Origin: Elusimicrobiaceae bacterium
Lineage (GTDB): Bacteria > Elusimicrobiota > Elusimicrobia > Elusimicrobiales > Elusimicrobiaceae
Assembly: GCA_017475405.1 (NCBI GenBank)
Contig: JAFVFN010000028.1
Coordinates: 1-32,415, forward strand
DNA: 32,415 nt
Direction: 5' to 3'
Below, one piece after another: positions 15,580 to 23,427 of this stretch. The translations under genes and the position numbers were made by a program. Within the stretch, counting starts at the first letter, position 1, and the number at the start of each line of letters is the position of its first letter. The notes under the pieces are model-generated. The model was not told the origin of the DNA and searched no databases. It saw only the letters and a program-made list of their open reading frames with translations.

Positions 15580-16782
15580 ATGACACAAAATGAAGAAATC
15601 AATACTACGCAAGAAACTGCCGAGCAAGAACTGACGATGGACCAGTTGATTGCGCAGCAAGAGTCTTTACTGGAAAAACTAAATAAACGTGAAATTGTAG
15701 AAGTACCCGTTGTACAAATTACGCAGGATTCTATTTTAGTTGATACCGGCACCAAAAAAGAAGGTGCGATTCCGGTCAGCGAATTTGAAGGCAAGACCCT
15801 GCCTGCTGTAGGGGAAACCGTATCCGTAGTACTCGTAAAACGCGGCGGCGATGAACGGCCTTCTATCTTATCCCACAAAAAAGCTTTGGAATATTTGGGA
15901 TGGGACGTATGCAAAAAAGCCTATGAAGCCAAAGAACGCGTCAAAGGGACCATTGTACAGCAAGTAAAAGGCGGTTACATTGTAGAAGTATTCGGCGTAA
16001 ACGGTTTTATGCCGCTTTCCTTGTCTGAACTGCATACAGCTTATAAACACTATTTACCGGTAGGCGCTAAAATTAAAGCGGTTATCGTAGAATTTGTCAA
16101 AGAAAAACAAAAACTGATTATTTCCCGCAAACAAGTACTTGAAGAAGATGAAGCCGTACGCCGCGAAGAAGTACTCGGTACCATTAAAGAAGGTGACGTG
16201 CTGCGCGTGGTGGTTTCCAAAGTAGATAAGGATAAACTTTACCTGCGCTTCCACGGTATTGAAGGCATTGTGGAACTGGATAACGTGGCTTGGAAAGAAC
16301 CCGAAACGGCCATTACCAACTTCCGCCGCGGTCAACGCCTCAAAGCCAAATTATTAAAACTCGATAAAGAAACCCCGCGTTTGGAATTTGGTTTGAAACA
16401 ACTCTTCTTAAACCCGGCCGATGCTTTGAAACGTCGCTATCCGTACAAGAGCTCCGTGAAAGCTACGGTTACCAAAGTGTCCGAAGAATACGGCGTGGAA
16501 TGTACCATTGGGAAAAACAATACCAAAGGGTTCATCAGCCCCTTTGAAATGGGTCGTGATTTTACCGCCAAAGAAGGCGATACGATTACCGCCTTGGTCA
16601 TTGGTGTCAACCCGGAAACTTTCACACTCAACTTGTCCGTGAAAAAATACGATCAGGTTCAAAACCGCAAAGTAGTGGCGCAATACTTGAAACAAGCACC
16701 GCGCCCGACCTTAGGCGAGTTGTTGCAGGATTCGTTTGGCACTACGGAAGAAGCTGAAGAAAGCAACGAAGAATCCAAATAA
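15580..16782 (+). CDS. rpsA: 30S ribosomal protein S1 (four S1 domains)
   Basis: An RNA-binding protein that helps place mRNA on the 30S subunit. The 400-residue product carries four OB-type S1 domains at about residues 35-100, 110-180, 197-270 and 285-360, with an acidic N-terminus and a Glu-rich tail. E. coli S1 has six domains in 557 residues; four-domain forms are known in other phyla. The upstream genes cmk and plsC support S1. No ribosome site lies at a normal distance from the ATG, as is common for rpsA; a GGAGG at 15533-15537 is 42 bases away. A strong terminator follows. Confidence 0.92.
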   Translation: MTQNEEINTTQETAEQELTMDQLIAQQESLLEKLNKREIVEVPVVQITQDSILVDTGTKKEGAIPVSEFEGKTLPAVGETVSVVLVKRGGDERPSILSHKKALEYLGWDVCKKAYEAKERVKGTIVQQVKGGYIVEVFGVNGFMPLSLSELHTAYKHYLPVGAKIKAVIVEFVKEKQKLIISRKQVLEEDEAVRREEVLGTIKEGDVLRVVVSKVDKDKLYLRFHGIEGIVELDNVAWKEPETAITNFRRGQRLKAKLLKLDKETPRLEFGLKQLFLNPADALKRRYPYKSSVKATVTKVSEEYGVECTIGKNNTKGFISPFEMGRDFTAKEGDTITALVIGVNPETFTLNLSVKKYDQVQNRKVVAQYLKQAPRPTLGELLQDSFGTTEEAEESNEESK

Positions 16783-16806
16783 ACTGAAGTTAGATATTTG
16801 AAGTAG

Positions 16807-16832
16807 AACGGCCCTCTTTGTTGAGGGCCGTT
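16807..16832 (+). terminator. Terminator of the ftsQ-rpsA run
   Basis: AACGGCCCTC (16807-16816), loop TTTGTT, GAGGGCCGTT (16823-16832): a perfect 10-bp stem whose 3' end runs into TTTGTG. It lies 25 bases after the rpsA stop and before the convergent pilin. Confidence 0.8.
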
Positions 16833-16873
16833 TGTGCGTACTGAGAAAATCATAGGAGGGAGCCCGTATTAGT

Positions 16874-17407
16874 TTACTCAAAGCTAAATTCTTGACTAGA
16901 TCCCCAACTTCCAGTAGGAATAGTTTTTCCAGTAATTGAAGCACAAAACGCCATTTGCCTTTGATTAACTGACGGAGTCGCACAAACTCGTTTTCCAGAA
17001 AACCAATGGAGATATCGCAAACTTAGTCCCTCTTCGCCGCATCCTATATATTGTGGTTGCCATTGTTCATCAGAAACAGAACCGGATGTAGACATGAAAC
17101 AATAAATTTTTCCATAAACTATACTGATTGGTTTTCCCTGAACGTCAGTAGAGTTCACTGTCCAGTCAGACGGATTCCCCGGCAAATCTATATCTAAATC
17201 ATAAAAATTAGTTGCATACTTCCCATTTGATAAGAAATATATTTTTTGTGCTTTATAGATACTTTCAACTAGTGTTTGATACTGTAAAAAACGAGTTTTC
17301 ATGACTGCCTTCTGATATTGTGGTAGAGCCACTGCCGCTAATATTCCTATTATCAATACAACGACTAGGATCTCTATAAGTGTAAAAGCTTGTTGATTGT
17401 GTTTCAT
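16874..17407 (-). CDS. Type IV pilin (structured-leader paralog B)
   Basis: A 177-residue prepilin starting MKHNQQAFTLIEILVVVLIIG, with expected cleavage between Ala7 and Phe8 and Glu at mature position 5. An AAGGAGAA ribosome site precedes the ATG. It shares with pilins A (8774) and the 9203 gene the segments 'LPQYQKAVMKTRF' and 'QKIYFLSNGKYATNFYDLDIDLP'. The C-terminal half has five Cys and ends in 'GSWGSSQEFSFE', different from pilin A, so the globular domain has diverged while the leader RNA plan is conserved. Regulation is likely through the leader RNA at 17461-17653. Confidence 0.9.
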   Translation of the reverse strand: MKHNQQAFTLIEILVVVLIIGILAAVALPQYQKAVMKTRFLQYQTLVESIYKAQKIYFLSNGKYATNFYDLDIDLPGNPSDWTVNSTDVQGKPISIVYGKIYCFMSTSGSVSDEQWQPQYIGCGEEGLSLRYLHWFSGKRVCATPSVNQRQMAFCASITGKTIPTGSWGSSQEFSFE

Positions 17408-17460
17408 AACGATTCTCCTTAAACAATTGTGTCAATTGTCTGTTATGGAACGCAATGATA

Positions 17461-17653
17461 ACGGCTGCTATATGAAGCCTACACTAGTAACCCACATATA
17501 ACAGCCGTGGCCCCCTGTACATGACAGGAAACACTTGACACAAAGCAATGGGTTTCGAAGGTCCATTGTCTTGTGTCTAAAACGACTGTCTTTGGACTAG
17601 TGTAGTGCCTTTTCAAGCTCTCCGTACTCACAATAGTACAGTTCCAAAAACAG
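17461..17653 (-). ncRNA. Structured pilin leader RNA, copy B (riboswitch-like candidate)
   Basis: This 193-base minus-strand element has the plan of the one at 8815-9010. P1 pairs CTGTTTTTGG (17653-17644) with CCAAAGACAG (17595-17586) through one U-G pair that exists only on the minus strand. The enclosed strand CTACACTAGT (17605-17596) can pair over 10 bp with ACTAGTGTAG (17488-17479), replacing the 8-bp TGTGCTAC/GTAGCACA pair of copy A: a set of compensatory changes. A middle hairpin GACACAA/TTGTGTC with CAATGG/CCCATTG replaces a different-sequence hairpin in copy A. The block GCCACGGCTGTTATAT is identical in both. P6 pairs ACGGCTG (17508-17502) with CAGCCGT (17467-17461). It lies 54 bases before the pilin start. 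Confidence 0.75.
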
Positions 17654-17669
17654 ATCAAATTGTACTCAT

Positions 17670-17698
17670 AGTATAGCATAAATTCGGCCCTGCGTCAT
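17670..17698 (-). promoter_or_regulatory. Promoter of pilin B and its leader RNA
   Basis: Minus-strand ATGACG (17698-17693), a 17-base spacer and TATACT (17675-17670). The implied start near 17663 gives a leader of about 256 bases, the same length as for pilin A. Confidence 0.6.
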
Positions 17699-17796
17699 CC
17701 TGTAAATTTATAACCGGGATACGGGTCCGAATTTATACAACATTTTTCCTTTGAAATGATATATAATAAAAGTAAGCAGTTTTTTAAGGAGATGAT

Positions 17797-18342
17797 ATGA
17801 AAAAAGTTTTGTGTCTTATTGCCGTAGTCGCTATTGCCTGTGCGGCCTGTTCTAAAAACAAAAAAACTTCCGCTGATGGAGCCTATGGTGCCAATGTTGC
17901 TGCGCAAGCGAAAGCTTCTAAGAACATGAAAAATGTAAAAAATGCCAAGTACCAAATCATTGACCAAGAATTTGACAATCTCCTTGCCCCGGACACCGAT
18001 TATGACAATGTGCCTGCTTACGAACTGCAAGCCTGCGGGGAATCTTACCTGCCGCCGGTAGAACCGGATTGCTGCGGTAATAAAAAAGCAGCCGGCGCTG
18101 CCAAGGCTAAAGCCAAAGGTGTGGCCAAGTCCGTCAAAACGACACGTGCCAAAAAAGTTACTAATACGACCAATATTTACTATGTGGACGGACCGAACCC
18201 GAACGTGCCGGTTTCTTCAACAACGACCACTAGAACGGTATATACCAATGGTGCGGTGAGCTCGTCTACCACGTCTTCTTCCAATCAGAAGACCACCGTT
18301 AATCCGGACGGCTCCGTAACAACGACCACCATTAACTACTAG
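17797..18342 (+). CDS. Small low-complexity lipoprotein of unknown function
   Basis: A 181-residue product with a signal peptide ending in a lipobox-like 'CAACS' (Cys at residue 18). The mature part is Ala/Lys-rich (residues 20-60), has a short acidic segment with 'LLAPDTDYDNVPAYE', a CC pair in 'EPDCCGNKK', another Ala/Lys stretch, and a Ser/Thr-rich tail with alternating TTTT and SS runs ending 'VTTTTINY'. A TAATATAA-rich -10-like TATAAT is at 17762-17767 and an AAGGAGAT ribosome site precedes the ATG. I recognise no family. The Thr/Ser tail could be glycosylated or span peptidoglycan; this is inference. No terminator separates it from nadA except a hairpin inside the nadA coding start. Confidence 0.75.
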   Translation: MKKVLCLIAVVAIACAACSKNKKTSADGAYGANVAAQAKASKNMKNVKNAKYQIIDQEFDNLLAPDTDYDNVPAYELQACGESYLPPVEPDCCGNKKAAGAAKAKAKGVAKSVKTTRAKKVTNTTNIYYVDGPNPNVPVSSTTTTRTVYTNGAVSSSTTSSSNQKTTVNPDGSVTTTTINY

Positions 18343-18351
18343 GTTGTTGAT

Positions 18352-19386
18352 ATGCCGTATACGCAAGACCAAATTTTTAATGAAGCCCATAGACTCTATG
18401 GGCTTCTTAGTCACGTATCCAAAACCAAAGCCCAAAAATGGACGTTAGCCGATTGCCAGGCGGCGGCACCTTATATCTTGGCGATTAACGACGCCAAAAA
18501 AGCAAAAAATGCCGTTGTGTTGGCGCATTCATACACGACCCCGGATATTGTATACGGCGTGGCGGATTTTCGCGGAGATTCGTATCAACTGGCCCAAAAG
18601 GCCCGTGAAACTAACGCCCAAATGATTGTGTTTGCCGGGGTATGGTTTATGGCCGAGACGGCTAAGATTTTAAATCCTAACAAACAGGTAGTAATCCCTG
18701 CGGGACAGGCCGGCTGTACGCTCGCTGATTCCATGACAGCGGTCGACGTGCAAAAACTGCGCGCACAACATCCCGGTGTGCCAGCGCTTTGTTATATTAA
18801 CAGCTCGGCCGAAGTCAAAGCGCAATGTGATGCATGCGTGACCTCGGGGAATGTATTTGACATTGCCCAAAAGATGCCGGGCAAGCAACTGATTTTTGTG
18901 CCGGATATGCTCATGGCACAAAATATTGCCATTGAATTAAAACGCCGAGGTACGCCCAAAGAGATTATCTCCTCGGGAGGTTCGTGCTGTGTGCATGATA
19001 AGTATCGGCCCGAGCAGGTAGAAAAACTGCGAGCGGATTATCCCGGGATTGTCGTGATTGCGCATCCGGAGTGTGCCCCGGAAGTGTGTGCGTTATGCGA
19101 CTATGTGGGCAGTACCAAGGGGATGGCAGACTATGTGTCCAAGTCTGATGCCCGGCAGTTTGGTATGTTAACCGAACTGGGATTGGTCAACCGTCTGGAA
19201 ACCGAACATCCGGATAAAAGTTTTATATGGCCGTTTGGCGTATGCAGCTATATGAAAAAAAACAGTTTGATTAATACGTTACAGGCACTGTTAGCTCCTC
19301 GTCCCGACCAAATCGTCACAGTAGACGTGCAGGTGGCAGCTGCTGCCCAAAAATCTATTCACAAAATGTTTGAGTTAGCCCAATGA
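18352..19386 (+). CDS. nadA: Quinolinate synthase NadA
   Basis: Condenses iminoaspartate with dihydroxyacetone phosphate to quinolinate using a 4Fe-4S cluster. The 344-residue protein has 'NAVVLAHSYTTPDI', 'YINSSAEVKAQCDACVTSGN', 'HPECAPEVCALCDYVGSTKGM' (parts) and 'FGVCSYMKKNSL', which supply the three conserved cluster Cys regions. Length matches E. coli NadA (347). The ribosome site is weak. A 25-base perfect inverted repeat lies at codons 11-19. It overlaps nadC by 4 bases. No nadB is nearby; aspartate oxidation must be encoded elsewhere. Confidence 0.94.
   Translation: MPYTQDQIFNEAHRLYGLLSHVSKTKAQKWTLADCQAAAPYILAINDAKKAKNAVVLAHSYTTPDIVYGVADFRGDSYQLAQKARETNAQMIVFAGVWFMAETAKILNPNKQVVIPAGQAGCTLADSMTAVDVQKLRAQHPGVPALCYINSSAEVKAQCDACVTSGNVFDIAQKMPGKQLIFVPDMLMAQNIAIELKRRGTPKEIISSGGSCCVHDKYRPEQVEKLRADYPGIVVIAHPECAPEVCALCDYVGSTKGMADYVSKSDARQFGMLTELGLVNRLETEHPDKSFIWPFGVCSYMKKNSLINTLQALLAPRPDQIVTVDVQVAAAAQKSIHKMFELAQ
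18382..18406 (+). other. Terminator-like inverted repeat inside the nadA start region
   Basis: GAAGCCCATAGA (18382-18393), one base, TCTATGGGCTTC (18395-18406): 12 perfect complementary bases, followed by TTAG. It begins 30 bases after the nadA ATG. It may be a weak terminator of the lipoprotein gene, an attenuator of nadA, or coding coincidence. Confidence 0.6.
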
Positions 19387-20216
19387 TACTAGATAAAATT
19401 ATTACACTTGCCTTAGAAGAAGATTTAAGTTTGGGAGATATTACTTCCGATACGATGTTTACACCGGATAATCAGGCCAAGGCCGTGATCCGTGCCAAGG
19501 AGGATTTGGTGTTATGCGGGGTGGAGATTGCACGCAGTGTGTTTCATGCCGTAGATGAAACCTTGCAGCTGACTGTTCTTAAAAAAGACGGTGATGCGGT
19601 TCAAAAGGGGGAACCTGTACTGGAAATCACGGGTAGAACCCTGTCCATTTTGAAAGCAGAACGCACGGCGCTGAACTTTATGCAGCGACTGAGCGGGATT
19701 GCCACGGCTTCCCGTCAATTTGCCGCCATTGGACAAAAATACGGAGTGATGATTGTAGATACCCGTAAAACCCAGCCCGGTTTGCGTCGCCTGGATAAGT
19801 ATGCAGTACGCACGGGCGGATGTCGCAATCACCGCATCAGTTTGGCTGACAGTGTCATGATCAAAGACAATCATATTGTCGCGGCCGGTTCCATTGCAAA
19901 GGCAGTGGCTAAGATTAAAAACACAATCGGACATACGCCGAAAATTGAAGTGGAAACTACCAACTTGGACGAAGTGCGCGAGGCCTTGCAGGCCGGTGCC
20001 GATATTATCATGCTTGATAACATGACGCCCGAGCAGATCGTACGATGCAAAGCTGAAATTAACGGACGTGCCATAATAGAAGTTTCCGGCGGAGTAAACG
20101 CTCAAAATTTAGAGAGCTATTGTCGGGTTCGGCCCGATGTGATTTCCATGGGGGCACTGACACATTCTGTTCCGGCAAAAGATTTAAGCCTAAAAATAGT
20201 ACAATATATTAGATAG
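19383..20216 (+). CDS. nadC: Nicotinate-nucleotide pyrophosphorylase NadC
   Basis: Converts quinolinate and PRPP to nicotinate mononucleotide, the step after NadA. The 277-residue protein has 'EEDLSLGDITSD' at the N-terminus, 'ERTALNFMQRLSGIAT', the active-site stretch 'VDTRKTQPGLRRLDKYAVRTGG' (parts) and 'IMLDNMTPEQ', with a C-terminal 'IEVSGGVNAQN'. Length matches NadC. It overlaps nadA by 4 bases, so the two NAD-synthesis enzymes are probably cotranslated. Confidence 0.96.
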   Translation: MILDKIITLALEEDLSLGDITSDTMFTPDNQAKAVIRAKEDLVLCGVEIARSVFHAVDETLQLTVLKKDGDAVQKGEPVLEITGRTLSILKAERTALNFMQRLSGIATASRQFAAIGQKYGVMIVDTRKTQPGLRRLDKYAVRTGGCRNHRISLADSVMIKDNHIVAAGSIAKAVAKIKNTIGHTPKIEVETTNLDEVREALQAGADIIMLDNMTPEQIVRCKAEINGRAIIEVSGGVNAQNLESYCRVRPDVISMGALTHSVPAKDLSLKIVQYIR

Positions 20217-20235
20217 ATAGAAAAGGGACAAAGTT

Positions 20236-21441
20236 ATGAATTATAATGAATTATTTTCCAAAGTGGTCAGCCGTTCCAAAGCTTCGGCGATCCGTGAATT
20301 ATTAAAAGTAACGGCCCGACCGGAACTGATTTCCTTTGCGGGCGGTCTGCCGGATCCGGAACTTTTTCCGACCGAAGAAATTGAAGATATTTTTGATACG
20401 GTATTAAGTAAATCTGCCCGTGAGGCTTTGCAATACGGTACTACTGAGGGACAGAATACGCTTAAACAAGAGCTTATCCGCATGGTTAAAGAAACCGAAA
20501 ATATTACGATTACCCCGGACCAGATTCTAGTAGTATCTGCTTCTCAACAGGCACTGGATATGACAGCTCGAATGTTTGTAAATCCGGGCGACAGTATTAT
20601 TACGGCCTGTCCTACTTATCTAGGTGCGTTGCAGGCGTTTCAGGTAGCCGGAGCTGATATTTTGGGTGTTGCCAGTGATAATGACGGCGTGCTCGTGGAT
20701 GACTTGAAAGCCAAGTTGGAACTGCTCAAAGAACAAGGAAAGCCCTGTAAATTTATTTATTTAGTACCGGATTTTCAGAACCCCACGGGTACAACTATCC
20801 CGCAAGATCGCCGAGAACAGATTTTAGAACTGGCCAAACAATACCATACTTTTATTTTGGAAGATTCCCCGTATCGGCAGGTACGTTTTGAGGGAACCGC
20901 TCCCAAAACGTTCTACGAACTAGACGGCGGGCAAGGAAATGTGATGACCATGTTTACATTTTCAAAAATCTTTGTGCCCGGATTTCGTTTAGGATTTATT
21001 ATCGGACCGGCTGAAGTTATTCGTAAATTTGTGATCTTAAAGCAGGCGATGGATTTATGTACCTCTCCACTGTTGCAGCTGGTCACGGCCGAGTTTTTAC
21101 ATCGGGGACTTTTGCAAAATCACATCAAACGGATGATTGAAATATATCGTCAAAAACGCGATTTAATGATTAAAACCTTAGCCGAGTATATGCCGCAGGG
21201 CGTATCATGGACACATCCACAGGGGGGGCTGTTCTTGTGGCTTACGTTGCCCAAACAGTTGGATGCGACTCGCCTGTTAGCACAGGCCATTGATCATAAA
21301 GTAGCTTACGTGGCCGGCGTGGACTTCTATCCGGACGGCAATGTGTTTAATGATATGCGCTTGAATTTTTCTTACTCTACCCATGAACAGATCGTAGAGG
21401 GACTCAAGCGTTTAGCGCAGACCATTAAGGACAACTTATAA
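20236..21441 (+). CDS. PLP-dependent aminotransferase (class I/II, 2-aminoadipate/LysN-like)
   Basis: A cytoplasmic fold-type I aminotransferase of 401 residues. Features: N-terminal 'ISFAGGLPDPELFPTEEI', substrate-loop 'LQYGTTEGQNTLKQEL', 'VPDFQNPTGTT' with the cofactor-binding Asn, and the Schiff-base Lys in 'FTFSKIFVPGFRLGFI', then 'YSTHEQIVEGLKRLA'. The 'GGLPDP' and 'PDFQNPTG' pattern resembles LysN and MocR-type aminotransferases, which act on 2-aminoadipate, branched-chain or aromatic amino acids; the substrate cannot be set from sequence. It starts 19 bases after nadC, probably in the same transcript, and is followed by a terminator. Confidence 0.9.
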   Translation: MNYNELFSKVVSRSKASAIRELLKVTARPELISFAGGLPDPELFPTEEIEDIFDTVLSKSAREALQYGTTEGQNTLKQELIRMVKETENITITPDQILVVSASQQALDMTARMFVNPGDSIITACPTYLGALQAFQVAGADILGVASDNDGVLVDDLKAKLELLKEQGKPCKFIYLVPDFQNPTGTTIPQDRREQILELAKQYHTFILEDSPYRQVRFEGTAPKTFYELDGGQGNVMTMFTFSKIFVPGFRLGFIIGPAEVIRKFVILKQAMDLCTSPLLQLVTAEFLHRGLLQNHIKRMIEIYRQKRDLMIKTLAEYMPQGVSWTHPQGGLFLWLTLPKQLDATRLLAQAIDHKVAYVAGVDFYPDGNVFNDMRLNFSYSTHEQIVEGLKRLAQTIKDNL

Positions 21442-21461
21442 GGTAACATAAATCTTGATTT

Positions 21462-21483
21462 GCCCGCCCGAACTGGGGCGGGC
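21462..21483 (+). terminator. Terminator of the nadA-nadC-aminotransferase unit
   Basis: GCCCGCCC (21462-21469) and GGGCGGGC (21476-21483), then TTTCTGTTT: a strong Rho-independent terminator 20 bases after the aminotransferase stop. Confidence 0.88.
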
Positions 21484-21630
21484 TTTCTGTTTCAGCAACA
21501 ATTTCGCTTGACGCGTTTTTTTTGCCCATTAGGCCAAATATTCCCGTACGAGAATAAAAACTTGTCTGTCAAAGAGGGCTTTTAGCCACAAATATTGTCT
21601 GTGCCGGGTACAAATTGGATGTGGTAAGAT

Positions 21631-21658
21631 AAAAACTGCCCCGCTATAAGCGGAGCAG
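21631..21658 (-). terminator. Terminator of the phosphate-transport unit
   Basis: On the minus strand CTGCTCCGCT-TAT-AGCGGGGCAG (21658-21636) is followed by TTTTTAT (21635-21629). The stem contains one U-G pair valid on the minus strand. It lies 22 bases past the pit stop. Confidence 0.85.
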
Positions 21659-21680
21659 TACCCAAATTAGACAGGCCGTA

Positions 21681-22733
21681 TCAAAAAATCCATGTCTTAA
21701 GGAGGTAAAACACGGCCGAGATGAGTCCGGCGGCCGGGATGGTAATAAACCATGCCCATACAATACGTTTGGCCGTTCTCCAGCGTACACCTGACAAACG
21801 CCGCAAGGATCCAATCCCCACGATGGCACCTGTAATGGTATGCGTGGTGCTGACGGGGATCCCCAAAATCGATGCAAAGAAAATCGAACATGCTGCGCCG
21901 GATTCAGCGCAAAACCCGTCTACGGGGCGTAAGCGGGTAATCTTTTGCCCCATGGTTTTTACAATACGCCATCCGCCGGAGAGCGTACCCAGGGCAATGG
22001 CCCCCTGACACAAAATAACTACCGATAAGGGAACCACAAACTGTCCTTGTGCAATGGCATGCATTTCGCTGTGGGTTAAGAAAAAATCGCGCACAGGAGC
22101 CACTTCCGCTCCGGCCATACCGCCCAGTAAGAGCATGCTGATGATACCCATGGTTTTTTGGGCGTCGTTGCCGCCGTATCCCAAGGCATAAGCAGACGCG
22201 GAAAGCAGTTGCGCTTTTCGGAAAAACCGATCCACCTTATACGGACTAAAGTGGTTAGCGATATTAAAAATTAAGATCCCCATCACGGTACTTAAAAAAT
22301 ATCCGAGGATGGGGGAGATAAAGATAAACGCGACCGTTTTAATAATCCCGCTGGCTACCAGTGCACTAAAGCCGCCTTTTACAATCCCGGCGCCCATGAG
22401 GCCACCGATCAGCGCGTGTGACGAACTGGATGGTAGTCCGAACCACCAGGTAATCAGGTTCCAACCGCAGGCTCCCATGAGAGCTCCGAAGATAAGACTG
22501 GAATCTACTAAATTGATGTCAACAATGCCTGCGCCAATGGTTTTAGCTACTCCGGTTTTGAAAATCAAAAACGCGGCAAAGTTAAAAAATGCAGCCCACG
22601 CCACGGCAAATTTGGGAGACAATACGCGCGTGGAAATCACGGTGGAAACCGCATTGGCTGCATCGTGAAAGCCGTTTAAGTAATCAAAGAATAAAGCCAG
22701 CAGAATTAAAAATATAATCCACATCATAGGCAT
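21681..22733 (-). CDS. pit: Inorganic phosphate transporter, PiT family
   Basis: An inner-membrane phosphate permease coupled to cations. The 350-residue protein has about ten membrane helices and both PiT signatures: 'YLNGFHDAANAVSTVISTRV' near the N-terminus and 'GIPVSTTHTITGAIVGIGS' (parts) in the C-terminal half. 'YGGNDAQKTMGII' is the second internal GxNDxQK-type motif. Length fits short bacterial/archaeal PiT proteins. It starts 2 bases after the DUF47/PhoU-like gene, the usual partner arrangement. Confidence 0.95.
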   Translation of the reverse strand: MPMMWIIFLILLALFFDYLNGFHDAANAVSTVISTRVLSPKFAVAWAAFFNFAAFLIFKTGVAKTIGAGIVDINLVDSSLIFGALMGACGWNLITWWFGLPSSSSHALIGGLMGAGIVKGGFSALVASGIIKTVAFIFISPILGYFLSTVMGILIFNIANHFSPYKVDRFFRKAQLLSASAYALGYGGNDAQKTMGIISMLLLGGMAGAEVAPVRDFFLTHSEMHAIAQGQFVVPLSVVILCQGAIALGTLSGGWRIVKTMGQKITRLRPVDGFCAESGAACSIFFASILGIPVSTTHTITGAIVGIGSLRRLSGVRWRTAKRIVWAWFITIPAAGLISAVFYLLKTWIF

Positions 22734-22735
22734 TC

Positions 22736-23353
22736 TTAGTTGTTTTTGACCAAAATAGATTCCACCATGTTGGCCACGTGTTCACAAAAATCCGTGGTTA
22801 CTTCAGCAATTTCATAGAGCTCTTTTTGTTTGATGACCATAATGGGGTCTTTTTCATTGGCAAACAACGAAGAAATCGCTTCGTCACGCAGAACATCGCC
22901 CTCGTTTTCCAGGCGGTTGATTTCCACACAGTGGCGCAATGTGTCTTTCATGTGTTTGTTGCTGCGAAGCGTAGCGACTGCTTTTTGCAGGGCACGGGTA
23001 GTTTGCTCAATGACGCGGGCCAGTTTTTGACTGTAATCCGTGGGCTTTTCGATTTTATAGAGGTAAAATCGGTTGGCCAGTAAATAAATATTATCAATAA
23101 TATCATCCAACCGGTTGGCCAGTGCCAAAATATCTTCGCGGTCAAATGGTGTAATAAATGTTTCGTTAAGTGTATTAATAATCGTATGTGTTACTTCGTC
23201 TCCGTAATGTTCGAATTCATGCATTTCACGTACGCTTTCCGGTGTAAAAGAACCTTCTTCTACGATTTTTTTATAAAATTCAGCGGCACGAACCAAATTT
23301 TCGGCCTGACGGTCAAACAAGTCAAAGAACTTATCTTCTTTGGGTAGTAACAT
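22736..23353 (-). CDS. DUF47 / PhoU-like phosphate transport regulator
   Basis: A 205-residue, nearly all-helical cytoplasmic protein with the PhoU_div/DUF47 pattern: 'FFDLFDRQAENLVRAAEFYKK' near the N-terminus, 'EHYGDEVTHTIINTLNETFITPFDREDILALANRLDDIIDNI' (parts) and the C-terminal 'EIAEVTTDFCEHVANMVES'. Such genes sit directly next to Pit permeases and are thought to gate or regulate phosphate uptake. A GGAG ribosome site precedes the ATG (minus-strand GAGGAGAACAC). Two bases separate it from pit. Length is typical (about 205-215). Confidence 0.93.
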   Translation of the reverse strand: MLLPKEDKFFDLFDRQAENLVRAAEFYKKIVEEGSFTPESVREMHEFEHYGDEVTHTIINTLNETFITPFDREDILALANRLDDIIDNIYLLANRFYLYKIEKPTDYSQKLARVIEQTTRALQKAVATLRSNKHMKDTLRHCVEINRLENEGDVLRDEAISSLFANEKDPIMVIKQKELYEIAEVTTDFCEHVANMVESILVKNN

Positions 23354-23385
23354 GTGTTCTCCTCATACTTCCTGAATTAGTTTAC

Positions 23386-23418
23386 AAAAAGCCCGTTTGC
23401 ATCATTACGCAAACGGGC
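23386..23418 (-). terminator. Terminator after acetate kinase
   Basis: GCCCGTTTGC and GCAAACGGGC form a perfect 10-bp stem (23391-23400, 23409-23418); on the minus strand it is followed by TTTTTG. It is 10 bases past the ackA stop. Confidence 0.88.
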
Positions 23419-23427
23419 GGTACAAAA

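Noticed and set aside
21513..21545. CTTGACGCG followed by eight T, like the T12 promoters
   Set aside because: No -10 box is found at the right distance (TAGGCC) and no gene follows on the plus strand.
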